Shown here: piece after piece, positions 50,706 through 62,832 of the stretch | Position numbering within the stretch: position 1 is the first letter of the stretch | Layout of the letters: every line of letters begins with the position of its first letter | Position numbers and translations under genes: made by a program | Assembly (NCBI GenBank): GCA_036365515.1 | Contig: CM070874.1 | Location: forward strand, 97,818,442-97,882,441 | DNA from: Torymus aiolomorphi | Taxonomy: Eukaryota; Arthropoda; Insecta; Hymenoptera; Torymidae | DNA length: 64,000 nt | Direction: 5' to 3' | Notes under the pieces: generated by a model | What the model was told of the DNA's origin: nothing | The model's input: only the letters and a program-made list of their open reading frames with translations | The model's database searches: none

Positions 50706-52968
50706 TTAAGTTTTTAGCGTACGGGGGCCATTATTGTCATACTATGTTGCACAAAAAGTTTCATGTAAAAAGATGTTCTCATATTATATATAGATCTCTT
50801 TCCCACCCCTCTCTCTCCCTCGCCCCTCGCTCTCTCAACATCTGTCAAACTGAGTACCAAAAACTTTAATGAGAGCTTAAATATTTTGTTAAAACCATCA
50901 ATACGTTTTTTAAAAGCTAATTTTTCAAGTACGTTCTAACAACAATTTGTCTAGTCCTTTTAATTCTTCTAGTCTCATCTATTCAATAAGCACTCTGTAC
51001 AAATGGTAATAATTTTTTTCATAACTGTACAAATAAATACTACCATTTAATAATGATATTTAAAATATACTATAATAAACTCTCGTAACGTTCTCACACT
51101 ATGTAATTATTTTATTTTCTCTTCAAAAATTGTGAAATCTATCTAAAAAAACTTTTTACAAAAGTTTAAACTAAGGCAAGTATTAGTCTCTCTCCCTCTC
51201 CCTCTCTCCCTCCCTCTCTTTCTCCCCTGTCTCTCTCGACCTCTCTCTCTTTCCCTCCCGCCTCTCTCTCTCTCTCCCTCGCTCTCTCAACATGTCAAAC
51301 TGAGTACGAAAAACTTTAATGAGAGCTTAAATATTTTGTTAAAACAATCAATAGGTTTTTTGAAAGCTAATTTTTCAAATACGTTCTAGCAACAATTTGT
51401 CTAGCCCTTTTAATTCTTCTAGTCTCATCTATTCAATAAGCACTCTACAAATGGTAGTAATTTTTTTCATGACTGTACAAATAATAATATTGTTAATATA
51501 AAACTTTCTACGAAAGTATAAAATAAGGCAAGTATAGAAGTTTTTTCTTTATAATCTACTCTCCCTCACTCTCTTCCCCCGCCCTCTCTCGCCCTCTATT
51601 TCTCCCCCTCTCGCTCTCTTCCTCTCTCCCTTTCTATCAATATCTGTCAAACTCTGTACCAAAACATTTAATGAGAAATTTAACAACACAATTTTTGTCC
51701 AGACATTTTATTTCTTCGAATCTCATCTATTCAATAAGCACTCTCTGCAAATGGTAATAATTTTTTTCATGACTGTCCCAATAATAACATTGTTAATATA
51801 AAACTTTCTACGAAAGTATAAAATAAGGCAAGTATCGATGTTTTTCTGTATAATCTAATAAAATAACAAAATTTATGATTTTTTTAAAGAAATCAAATAA
51901 ATACCAGTGAAAAAGTCTTTTACTTCTTTAGTCATTGTATGCTGAACAAATTATATGTTAGTAAGTACATTTAAATTGTTCACTGCAAATCATATAAATG
52001 AAAGTTGTGAAATCAATTATCGATAGTCAAGTAATGAAACAACTCTCGGAAACAACTGTATAACTGTTCTCAGAAATGTATTAAAATTTGTTCATCCTTC
52101 TATACAAATTAAACACAAGAAAGTACTGAAATCAATTTATTGTAGTCAAGTACCTATAAGTTAACTTGACTGAATAATACAACTTTTCTTACCTACTTAA
52201 AAATATTCAGTCAGCGGGCATAAAGTACTACTTAACGCCCAAGAGGCATAATAGCTTCCATACTCCTACAAAACTTCATAGACGCACTTTACACCCGTGT
52301 GGGCAAAAATTATTTCAATTGTATAATATGTAAGTACATTCAAATTGTTCATTGTAAATCAAACAAACGAAAGTTGTGAAATCAATTATCGATAGTCAAG
52401 TAATGCAGACAACTCTCCGAAACAACTGTATGACTGTTCTCAGAAATGTATTCAAATTTGTTCATTCTTCTATACAAATTAAACACAAGAAAGTACTGAA
52501 ATCAATTTATTGTAGTCAAGTAACCATAACTTAACTTGACGGACATAATAGAACTTTTAGTACCTTGCGTGTAAAATTACATTTTACGCCCCCGTTGTAA
52601 CTTCAAAAATATTCAGCCAGCGGGCATAAAGTACTACTTAACGCCTAATAAGCGCAATAGCTTACATACGCCTACAAAACTTTTTAGAACCTACGCACTT
52701 TACGCCAGTGTGGGCGAAAATTATTTTAATTATATAACTATTATGTCTTCGTTTTATTTCTAAAATTCATGAGAATTTTATCAGATATTTACGAAAAGTC
52801 AAAGCCTATAAAAAAAATTACATAGTTACCACCACATATCCATTTTTCATTATTCTTTCTCAATTTTGAAATTTCTATAATATTACGCATCTTGGGAGGA
52901 CAATAGAAGTCTATAGAGCTGCTCTAGCAGTGGTGGTCCTCCAATCACCCATACATACTTGGCGGGCC

Positions 52969-53363
52969 CGACGGTTTGCAGTTTAAGGTGTAGACATGGT
53001 CCTTTTCATATAAATATTCAGATGTTTAAAGACCAGATAAAATGTATAAATAGGTTGCTTCTACATATTAAATACTAATCTGTATTGCATATATTACTCT
53101 GTTTTTAAATAGAAAGTCCAAATCAGCATAAGAATATCATATGAGATCTCATATGAGAATATCGGACATCAGATATCATTTGAGAATATCGGACATCAGA
53201 TCTCATATGAGAATATCGGACATCAGATCTCATATGAGAATATCGGACATCAGATCTCATTTGAGAATATCGGACATCAGATCTCATATGAGAATATGGG
53301 ACATCAGATCTCATATGAGATCTCATATGATATTTATATGCAGGAAAAGGATAAAAAATAGGT
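52969..53363. repeat. Loop of the palindrome with a 27-bp minisatellite
   Basis: The 395-bp unpaired centre. At 53134-53333 it holds about six 27-bp units (GAGAATATCGGACATCAG plus ATCTCATAT). The array is bounded by a perfect 25-bp inverted repeat built from TCATATGAGATCTCATATGA, so the loop could form its own smaller hairpin. Confidence 0.9.
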
Positions 53364-56300
53364 GGCCCGCCAAGTATGTATGGGTGATTGGAGGACCACC
53401 ACTGCTAGAGCAGCTCTATAGACTTCTATTGTCCTCCCAAGATGCGTAATATTATAGAAATTTCAAAATTGAGAAAGAATAATGAAAAATGGATATGTGG
53501 TGGTAACTATGTAATTTTTTTTATAGGCTTTGACTTTTCGTAAATATCTGATAAAATTCTCATGAATTTTAGAAATAAAACGAAGACATAATAGTTATAT
53601 AATTAAAATAATTTTCGCCCACACTGGCGTAAAGTGCGTAGGTTCTAAAAAGTTTTGTAGGCGTATGTAAGCTATTGCGCTTATTAGGCGTTAAGTAGTA
53701 CTTTATGCCCGCTGGCTGAATATTTTTGAAGTTACAACGGGGGCGTAAAATGTAATTTTACACGCAAGGTACTAAAAGTTCTATTATGTCCGTCAAGTTA
53801 AGTTATGGTTACTTGACTACAATAAATTGATTTCAGTACTTTCTTGTGTTTAATTTGTATAGAAGAATGAACAAATTTGAATACATTTCTGAGAACAGTC
53901 ATACAGTTGTTTCGGAGAGTTGTCTGCATTACTTGACTATCGATAATTGATTTCACAACTTTCGTTTGTTTGATTTACAATGAACAATTTGAATGTACTT
54001 ACATATTATACAATTGAAATAATTTTTGCCCACACGGGTGTAAAGTGCGTCTATGAAGTTTTGTAGGAGTATGGAAGCTATTATGCCTCTTAGGCGTTAA
54101 GTAGTACTTTATGCCCGCTTACTGAATATTTTTAAGTAGGTAAGAAAAGTTGTATTATTCAGTCAAGTTAACTTATAGGTACTTGACTACAATAAATTGA
54201 TTTCAGTACTTTCTTGTGTTTAATTTGTATAGAAGGATGAACAAATTTTAATACATTTCTGAGAACAGTTATACAGTTGTTTCCGAGAGTTGTTTCATTA
54301 CTTGACTATCGATAATTGATTTCACAACTTTCATTTATTTGATTTGCAGTGAACAATTTAAATGTACTTACTAACATATAATTTGTTCAGCATACAATGA
54401 CTAAAGAAGTAAAAGACTTTTTCACTGGTATTTATTTGATTTCTTTAAAAAAATCATAAATTTTATTATTTTATTAGATTATACAGAAAAACATCGATAC
54501 TTGCCTTATTTTATACTTTCGTAGAAAGTTTTATATTAACAATGTTATTATTGGGACAGTCATGAAAAAAATTATTACCATTTGCAGAGAGTGCTTATTG
54601 AATAGATGAGATTCGAAGAAATAAAATGTCTGGACAAAAATTGTGTTGTTAAATTTCTCATTAAATGTTTTGGTACAGAGTTTGACAGATATTGATAGAA
54701 AGGGAGAGAGGAAGAGAGCGAGAGGGGGAGAAATAGAGGGCGAGAGAGGGCGGGGGAAGAGAGTGAGGGAGAGTAGATTATAAAGAAAAAACTTCTATAC
54801 TTGCCTTATTTTATACTTTCTTAGAAAGTTTTATATTAACAATATTATTATTTGTACAGTCATGAAAAAAATTACTACCATTTGTAGAGTGCTTATTGAA
54901 TAGATGAGACTAGAAGAATTAAAAGGGCTAGACAAATTGTTGCTAGAACGTATTTGAAAAATTAGATTTCAAAAAACCTATTGATTGTTTTAACAAAATA
55001 TTTAAGCTCTCATTAAAGTTTTTCGTACTCAGTTTGACATGTTGAGAGAGCGAGGGAGAGAGAGAGAGAGGCGGGAGGGAAAGAGAGAGAGGTCGAGAGA
55101 GACAGGGGAGAAAGAGAGGGAGGGAGAGAGGGAGAGGGAGAGAGACTAATACTTGCCTTAGTTTAAACTTTTGTAAAAAGTTTTTTTAGATAGATTTCAC
55201 AATTTTTGAAGAGAAAATAAAATAATTACATAGTGTGAGAACGTTACGAGAGTTTATTATAGTATATTTTAAATATCATTATTAAATGGTAGTATTTATT
55301 TGTACAGTTATGAAAAAAATTATTACCATTTGTACAGAGTGCTTATTGAATAGATGAGACTAGAAGAATTAAAAGGACTAGACAAATTGTTGTTAGAACG
55401 TACTTGAAAAATTAGCTTTTAAAAAACGTATTGATGGTTTTAACAAAATATTTAAGCTCTCATTAAAGTTTTTGGTACTCAGTTTGACAGATGTTGAGAG
55501 AGCGAGGGGCGAGGGAGAGAGAGGGGTGGGAAAGAGATCTATATATAATATGAGAACATCTTTTTACATGAAACTTTTTGTGCAACATAGTATGACAATA
55601 ATGGCCCCCGTACGCTAAAAACTTAAGTTCAGGGGAATAGGAAATAACATTGGTTGTGTATATATATATATGGAATAGCGAGGAACAGCGATGTTGTTCC
55701 TTGCTATTCCCCATATGTATAGATATACAACAAATGTTATTTCCTATTCCCCTGAAGTAACTGATTTACAATAAGATTTAAAGATAATAAATTGTATAAA
55801 TTATTTTTTTCCACACATTAGTAAGTTACAAATTTTCTTTCTTATTAACGTATAGTTTTAAAAATTTTATTGTTACTAAAATAAATTTAAAATTATTTTA
55901 AATTTAAGTTATTTAAAATAAATAAACAAACATACATTTAAAAAAAACTTGTTACTGCTACTGTTACTGTAGGTCGGTTCCACTTCTGCCATGGGTCACG
56001 AGTATGGTAGATGTCGGACAACGATTTTTTTCGAGAGGCGCAAGGCGCAACGTACGTGTCCCTCTTATGTGGAATCGCTCTAAGAGACACACGTACCTTG
56101 CCCCTTGCGCCTCGCGAAAAAAAATCGTTGTTCGATATCTAGCATATTCGTGACCCATGGCAGAAACTCAATGTGTTAATCTGTTGCCACGAGTCACGAG
56201 TATGCTAGATATCGGACAACGATTTTTTTTCGCGAGGCGCAAGGCGTAAGGAACGTGTGCCTCTTATGTAGATAGTCCCTTAGCTTTAGGGGGCGGCCCC

Positions 56301-57246
56301 ATGCGTTACGGAAAAACTTACGGAATGGTAAAATCGTAATGGTGGTGATGCAAAATTTAATATGTGTTATCTACATGATTAAATAATACGTAGTAAATGT
56401 GTGTCTGATTAGTTATATTATCATATTAGGGACTGTCTACATGAGAGGCACACGTGCCTTGCGCCTTGCGCCTCGCGAAAAAAAATCGTTGTCCGATATC
56501 TAGCATATTCGTGACCCATGGCAGAAATTCAATATGTTAATCTGTTGCCACGTGTCACGAGTATGCTAGATATCTAGATAAGTGTCTGTTGTTGGCCGGT
56601 GTACACGGAGCAAAAACGTTTTGAAAACAGCACCATAAACTACAAATAAAGTAGACCGGCGACTTTACTTTTGTTCCGTGGTGACACAGGCAGAACGGGT
56701 AGGTAGGTCGGAACGCACAGAACAGACAGAACACACATATGTAGAAAGGGCCCTGCTCTGCTCCGTTCTGCTCCAGAATTCTGAATCAAGCAACGGGAAA
56801 ATCGCTTACAAACGGAACTGAACTGATATTGGACAGGATTTGAGTAGAACAGAGCAGAGCAGAGCAGAACGGCATATGTACATTGCTCCTTATTCCTAAA
56901 TGTGTTAATCTTTACCTGTTGTTCTGCTTTATTGTACAATAACAAATAGAGAGAAAATAGAAATTGGAATTATGTACTACGATGTTGAAAAAATTAAAAA
57001 AAAAAAGCCTTCATAAACTATCTCTCATCATTGATTAGATTATTATACGAAAAAAAATTGTGTTGGAAAAAATACTATTTTTTATATAGTAACCATGGGA
57101 TAGATTCATATTTTCACGACAATTACTGAAATTTATCGTACTAGATTCTAAGCAGAGCGCGCTACGCGCGCCTGTAGACACTAACCTATCTTACCTACTC
57201 TGTATTAGCCAATGAAATTTTTTGATAACGCTCTGAAGTTGGCTCT
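53364..57246 (-). repeat. Right arm of the 8.16-kb palindrome (3883 bp)
   Basis: Reverse complement of 49086-52968; paired positions add up to 106332 at both the inner and outer ends. Differences from the left arm are few: at least five substitutions (for example near 50223/56109 and 51357/54975) and some run-length differences (T6 against A8 near 49847, and a shorter TA run near 55660). It ends GTTGGCTC, followed by TATA. Confidence 0.95.
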
Positions 57247-57640
57247 ATAAGCTTCAATTCGACTCTAATCGCTATCTCCCTTTTACAATAGGAAAAATTG
57301 TTATTTGTATATTAAAAGTTACAAAATCATAGTAATTTTTACTATAAATTATAGTAATTTACAGGAAAATTTGAGTCTGTCCTACAGTTACTATAGAAAA
57401 TAGTAATTTTTTCTAAACAATTTTTGTCCGTGTATGTACACTTATACAGTGAGAAATGTAGATTATGTTATGCATGCAATCCAAACTACAGAATTCATGT
57501 TACCAGACCAGTATCACTATGGCCAAATGCTTCATAAAAAGCTAGCTTATAGCACCAACACATCATATGACTTATAAATTCACTGCATAACTTTCTGACA
57601 GGAAAAAAAGTTCGAATGTACATACTTCTGCATTCCAGCA
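57247..57640 (+). repeat. AT-rich segment with a diverged copy of the palindrome end
   Basis: At 57350-57430 the order AGTAATTTACAGGAAAA, GTTACTATAGAAAATAGTA, CAATTTTTGTCCG resembles the left-arm end (49205-49290) in the same orientation but is clearly diverged. The rest of the segment has no recognised feature. Confidence 0.5.
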
Positions 57641-59095
57641 TAAAATATTACACAAAACACTGAAAATTATGTTATATATTTATGTCACTAAGCAATATTT
57701 TCTTCTATGCAAATTATATGAAACTCATAAAGCGTAATTATTTATTATTAATACACACTTGTTCTATTAAAAAAATATTTGAAACTGATTTTTAATAGAA
57801 GTTTTAAAAATTTGATTATAAACACTTCATGTAAGACATCATACCAGTTACTTTATTTTATTTATTACACAAAACACTGAAAATTATATATCACTCAGCA
57901 ATATTTTTTTCTATGCAAAAGCTTATTATGAAGTTTATGAATCTCATAACATGTAATTATTTTATTTATATTAATACACACTTGTTCTATTCTCAAATAT
58001 TTGAAACTGATTTTTAATAGAAGTTTTAAAATTTGATTATAAACACTTCATGTAGCACGTCGTACCAGTACCATATTTTATTTATTATTACACAAAACAT
58101 TGAAAATTATATTGTATATTTATATATATAACCTCGCGTGTCACTGAGCAATATTTTCTTGTATGCAAAAGTTTATTATGATGTTTATGAACCTCATAAG
58201 ATGTAATTACTTATTAATACACGCTTAAGCTATTTTCAAAATATTTGAAACTGATTTTAAGGAGAAGTTTTTAAATTTTCATATAACATTTCATGCAACA
58301 CATTTTACCCGTGTTTTATTTTTTTATATTACACCAAATACTGATAGATGTCATTTTGTAATCACAATTTGTTATCAATAACATTTGATTTATATATGCA
58401 CTTCATTGGACATATCATACTGATATTTTATTTTATTTAATAATACAAAACACTGATTACATGCCATTTTTTAATCACTATATGTTATTTGTCATCAATA
58501 AAATTTAGTTATATATGCACTTCATGCAACACATCATACCGGTATTTTATTTTATTTATTACGCAAAACACTGATTAGATGTCGTTTTGTAATAATAATA
58601 ATTTAATCCTGTCAAATATGAAGACCAATTTTTAATATTCTTCTAAAATAATTATTTTATTTATTAATACACACTTGTTCTATTCTCAAATATTTGAAAC
58701 TGATTTTTAATAGAAGTTTTAAAATTTAATTATAAACACTTCATGTAGCACGTCATACCAGTACCATATTTTAAACACTGAAAATTATATTGTATATTTA
58801 TATATATAACCTCGCGTGTCACTGAGCAATATTTTTTTGTATGCAAAAGTTTATTATGATGTTTATAAACCTCATAAGACGTAATTACTTATTAATACAC
58901 ACTTGAGCTATTTTCAAAATATTTGAAACTGATTTTAAGGAGAAGTTTTTTAATTTGATATAACATTTCATGCAACACATTTTACCGGTATTTTATTTTT
59001 TTATATTACACCAAATACTGGTAGATGTCATTTTTTAATCACAATCACAATTTGTTATCAATAACATTTGATTTATAAAATTTTCATGTTGAGGA
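57641..59095 (+). repeat. AT-rich tandem repeats, ~220-bp unit
   Basis: Units begin ACACAAAACACTGAAAATTA or a variant near 57647, 57868 and 58090, with further partial and rearranged units to 59090. Shared words include GAGCAATATTTT, AATACACACTTGTTCTATT, ATATTTGAAACTGATTTT and CACTTCATG. No coding is seen. Confidence 0.8.
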
Positions 59096-59097
59096 TA

Positions 59098-59375
59098 TTA
59101 TAAAATACATCTTGAAAATATTGTATCGTAAATAGTATTTGCCTGCACTTCTGTTTTTCTTTCTTGAGTAGTGCTATATATATTCTTACTATCTTCTTTA
59201 ATATAAATTATTCTATTCCTACGCGTCTGTTCATGTATTAAAATAACTTTTTGTCGTCCATTAATAATAAAATAACAACCAGGGTCATGAGGGCAGTCGT
59301 TCATTTTTGCTAATTCAAAATTAGATTTTTCAGACACATTACACGATTAGAACTCCTTAACATTATTGGCTATAT
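59098..59375 (-). pseudogene. RNA polymerase III second-largest subunit (RPC2-like) fragment, frameshifted
   Basis: On the minus strand one frame reads PIMLRSSNRVM (from about 59370). After a frameshift the next reads FELAKMNDCPHDPGCYFI, followed by INGRQKVILIHEQTRRNRII and a charged tail containing TTQERKTEVQ. This order matches the conserved RPC2/POLR3B block around PIMLRSSN, ELAK.NECPLDPGGYFI and EKVILIQEQ...NRII. RPC2 is the catalytic-core partner of the largest pol III subunit and transcribes tRNA and 5S genes. Here only about 80-90 codons are present, with a frameshift, an upstream stop (TAG just before PIML) and Gly-to-Cys in the otherwise very conserved DPGGYF. It is a captured, decayed fragment, not a gene. 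RPB2 is a less likely source because VILI.EQ..RNRII favours the pol III paralogue. Confidence 0.8.
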
Positions 59376-59950
59376 TATACATATATCTCAATATTTCCAA
59401 AAGGACTCGAAAAAAATCTTCTGGTATAATATCTGTAAAAAATCTGTAAAAATAAAAAATCACACAAAGTATCAATTTTTACAACATGATTTTAGCCATT
59501 TAACATTTAGCCAGTAAGTACTTATCTAATAAAAGTTATTTTTCCCATTGATTGACTGATACACGAAGAATAGATAAATCTTTAATATAAATTATTCTAT
59601 TCCTAAGCGTCTGTTCATGTATTAAAATAATTTTTTGTTGTCCATTAATAATAAAATAACAACCAGGGTCATGAGGGCAGTAGTTCATTTTTGCTAATTC
59701 AAAATTTTCAGACACATTACACGATTAGAACTCCTTATCCCTATATTTCCAAAAGGACTCGAAAAAAATCTTCTGGTATAATTCTGGTATAATATCTATA
59801 AAAAATCTGTAAAAATAAAAAATCACACAAAGTATCAATTTTACAAAATGATTTTAGCCATTTAACATTTAGCCAGTAAGTACTTATTATCTAATAAAAG
59901 TTATTTTCCCATTGATTGATTGATACACGAAGAATAGATAAATTCTTCTC
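59190..59950 (+). repeat. ~390-bp tandem duplication carrying the RPC2-like fragments
   Basis: Two copies (about 59190-59580 and 59581-59950) share AATATAAATTATTCTATTCC, the RPC2-like part, GGACTCGAAAAAAATCTTCT and GATTTTAGCCATTTAACATT. A third, partial copy of the flanking part lies at about 60110-60250. Confidence 0.8.
59577..59735 (-). pseudogene. Second RPC2-like fragment, shorter tandem copy
   Basis: It repeats the same block: RSSNRVM, then after a frame change MNYCPHDPGCYFIINGQQKI and HEQTLRNRIIYIKD. It shares the DPGCYF change with the first copy, so the fragment was already altered before it was duplicated. The PIML part is lost and the tail is shorter. Confidence 0.78.
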
Positions 59951-60835
59951 ATCACCAGTTGATTCTCATCACCAGTTGACTACTTGAGATTTTTACATAT
60001 TATTAACTAATTTATACTAACTCACGATATCACGATATGATCACGATATGATAACATTTGTAATATATACGCCACAACATTATTTGGTGCTTTCAAATTT
60101 TTCTTATCTTCTTATATATAAAAAAAATATCTGTAAACAAAAAATCACACAAAGTATCAATTTTTAAAATTTTATTAGCCATTTTATATTTAGCCAGTAA
60201 GTACTTATCTAATAAGTTATTTTCCCTGTTGATTGATTGATACACGAACAGATATATATAGATCAATTCTTCACATCATGAATTGACTTCTATTGAGATT
60301 TTATTAACTAATATGCCCTATTGATTGATTGATACACGAAATAGATCAACTCTTCACATCATCAATTGACTTCTTTTGAGATGTTTGTATAAATAATAAA
60401 AACTATAAAAGGTTAGGTCTGGTCGAACCAGACGATAATAAGGCACGAGTATATATATATATAATATATATTGACGAGATATGGGTGTTGTATACACATA
60501 CGGGTGTATATCTATATATATATAACTGGAGGTCGGAAGAACCGGAAGTCGGAAGAATCGAATGAAAAACATGACTAAATTTTAGAATCGGAAACCAAAC
60601 ATAAAATTTTTCACTATTTAATATCTCTAATATGAGAACATCTTTTTACATAAAACTTTTTGTGCAACATATAGTATGACAATATAACATGTTGTTATTT
60701 TTTTTGAGTTAATATAAAAGCGTTGAAAATTGCAGTAAATATTTCAATTTCTCGAGCACCTATTTCAATGTATATCATCGCGCGGTCGTCCTAAGGCCCT
60801 TCTATAACTTGCCTTCGGAGCGCTCCCGCGCTCCT
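59951..60835 (+). other. AT-rich DNA with short repeats; no gene seen
   Basis: It contains repeated GATTGATTGATACACGAA words, TA-rich stretches (60449-60530), a ~55-bp match to the palindrome right arm (60629-60685, ATGAGAACATCTTTTTACAT), and a short GC-rich end (GGAGCGCTCCCGCGCTCC) at the junction with block F. Confidence 0.65.
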
Positions 60836-61330
60836 TGATATAACGTTTAATTGTACAAATATGCAATCAACAAACAGGCACACTGTACTACAGAAGACAT
60901 CGACTATTTCTTTATACAATTTGAGAATTTGAGATAGTCTATTTCCATGAATCGATCTCCAATGTTTCGAAAACGAAATCTAATCTCGGAAGGAGTAAAA
61001 GAAAGTTCAAGTACGACGCGCCTAGCACGCTGTCCCTTATAAAATTTGAGAGTTCGAAATAATCTATTTCTGGCTTCCAAACTCGTAATCGATCTCGTAA
61101 CCTCGAAAGAAATCGAGAAAGAGCTCTTCAATAAAATAATTTCTTGAATTGAGATTAAAGATGTTAGGGCGATTTATGGTTTCTTAAGAATTTCTTGAAA
61201 CTTGCAGGGTAGACTCTTATTGCTACTATGCACAACATCTGCAAATTTCAGAAAGTCTAGCTATCCGTATCTGAGATATAAGCTCCGAAAGATACAAAAA
61301 TTAACACTTATGAGCTAGTCGACATGCCGA
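60836..61330 (+). repeat. Remainder of block F after the insertion
   Basis: It continues block F from TATAACGTTTAATTGTAC to GTCGACATGCCGAG, nearly identical to 20570-21060. Confidence 0.88.
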
Positions 61331-62604
61331 GAATGTTACTAAATTAGTTGAAAACCAAATAAATTTTGTTAAAAAATTGCTATCTAGTGTAGGTAACTAA
61401 TTCCAATTAATCTCCAAGCTATGGAATTTGACAACGACTTTATATCGCCTCTACCGGCTCCACTTTTATGGTAGATTATGCGGCACACATTGGTTGAGAG
61501 AAGAAGGAGGTGCCAAAAGCCGTAATGTTAGGTGATCATCAATCTTAAAGATATTTATAATATACTGGAATACTTATAATGACTTCTATATTCTATACAC
61601 TAAATTAATATCACAAAATTGTGCAACCGATGGGCTAAGACGATTTTTCAACAACTCTAAAAACTGAAAGTTCGGAATATATTATAGTATTCTTATTGAA
61701 TAACATTAATTTATTCCATCAACATAAGTAAATTAATTTATTGAGCCATTATATTGAATACGAATAGGTATCATATTTATCTGCAAGCAAATTAAAACTA
61801 GAATATGCACGATCAATCTAGTCGCGATAAGACTGTGCCGTTTTCACTATCAGTGTAAATGAGCTTCTGAGATAAGTGTACACGTCCGAGAGAATTCGAA
61901 AATATTCGCATTTGATATACATTGTTGAGTAGAATGATACTGAGTTAGCTAATACCAAATAAATTGTGTTAAAAAATTGTTATCTACTGTAGGTAACTAA
62001 TTCCAATTAATCTACAAGATTTGGAATTTGACTACGAATTTATATCGCCTCTACCGACTCCACTTTTATGGGAGATTATGCAGCACACATTGGTTGAGAG
62101 AAGGAGGTGCCAAAAGCCGTAATGTTAGGTGATCATCAATCTTAAAGATATTTATAATATACTCGAATAATTATAATGACCACTTCTTTCATTGTATTAT
62201 TCTATACACTAAATTAATATCACACAATTATCCAACCAATGTGCAAAGACGTTTTTTCAACAACTCTAAAAACTCAAAGTTCGGAATATATTATAGTATT
62301 CTGACTGAATAACACTGATTTATTCCATCTACATAAGTAAAATAATTTATTGTGCCATTTTATTGAATCCGAATACGTATCATATTTATCTACAAGCCAA
62401 TTAAAACTACAATATGCACGATCAATTTGGTCGCGAAAAGGCGGTGTCGTTTTCACTGGCAGGGGAAATGAGCTTCTGACATAAGTGTACACATCCGAGA
62501 TAATTAACTAGAAAATACTCGTATTAGATATATATTATTGAGTAGAATAATGTTACGAAATTAGTTGTAAATAAAATAAATTTTGTTAAAAAGTTGTTAT
62601 CTAG

Positions 62605-62832
62605 TGTTACGTGTGCGTAGTAAGCACAAGGTGTCGAGGCGAATCGGGTTGAATCGAGCAACATGAGGATGACTCAATTCAAGAGGTGCACCGGCTTGGG
62701 TAGCTCAGTGGTCAGAGCACTCGTCGCGAAAACGAAGTTCCGAGGTTCAAGTCCACGCCGAGTCACGCCGTGCTATTTTTTATCGAGTCATCCCCCATTT
62801 ATTTATTCATCTGCGATTATTAAATCGTAACA
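62605..62832 (+). mobile_element. tRNA-like 228-bp element, type 1
   Basis: An uninterrupted type-1 copy with CTAG flanks, tRNA-like part at 62694-62764 and T6 run. Confidence 0.78.

Larger units (their letters stand above)
49086..52968 (+). repeat. Left arm of the 8.16-kb palindrome (3883 bp)
   Basis: It starts GAGCCAACTTCAGAGCG and pairs with the right arm throughout. Contents from the outside in: a pair of nested hairpins (49757-50340), a 129-bp hairpin element (50577-50705), three diverged repeats with CT-rich tracts (about 50800-51850), and two tandem ~370-410-bp repeats (51961-52740). I recognise no protein. A 101-codon frame at 49387-49692 is rich in repeated GCTCTGCTCTG sequence and I do not believe it codes. 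Confidence 0.95.
49086..60835. mobile_element. 11.75-kb composite insertion in block F, flanked by TA
   Basis: The left flank ends ...ATTATATA and the right flank starts TATAACGTTT. Intact F blocks read ATTATATATAACG, so a single TA is duplicated. The insert consists of a giant palindrome (49086-57246) and a 3.6-kb AT-rich part (57247-60835). The ends of the whole insert (GAGCCAAC and CGCGCTCCTTGA) do not form an inverted repeat. It may therefore be two successive events rather than one element. The TA run makes the exact duplication ambiguous. Confidence 0.6.
45797..62604 (+). repeat. Higher-order module B, copy 3, interrupted and one monomer short
   Basis: Without the 11750-bp insertion (49086-60835) this module is 5058 bp, 634 bp less than the other B copies. 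The missing part is one monomer. Near 47236-47330 a monomer starts like the one at 35616 and ends like the one at 36256, which is the expected hybrid left by unequal exchange. The remaining order (monomers 46025-48160, E, M, F, monomers 61331-62604) is normal. Confidence 0.87.

Noticed and set aside
53123..53449. Repetitive RSHMRISDI-type peptide in the palindrome loop
   Set aside because: It is the translation of the 27-bp minisatellite, open only because 27 is a multiple of three. No flanking coding evidence.
60354..60572. 72-codon minus-strand frame
   Set aside because: It is low-complexity TA-rich sequence giving Tyr/Ile runs, with no motif.
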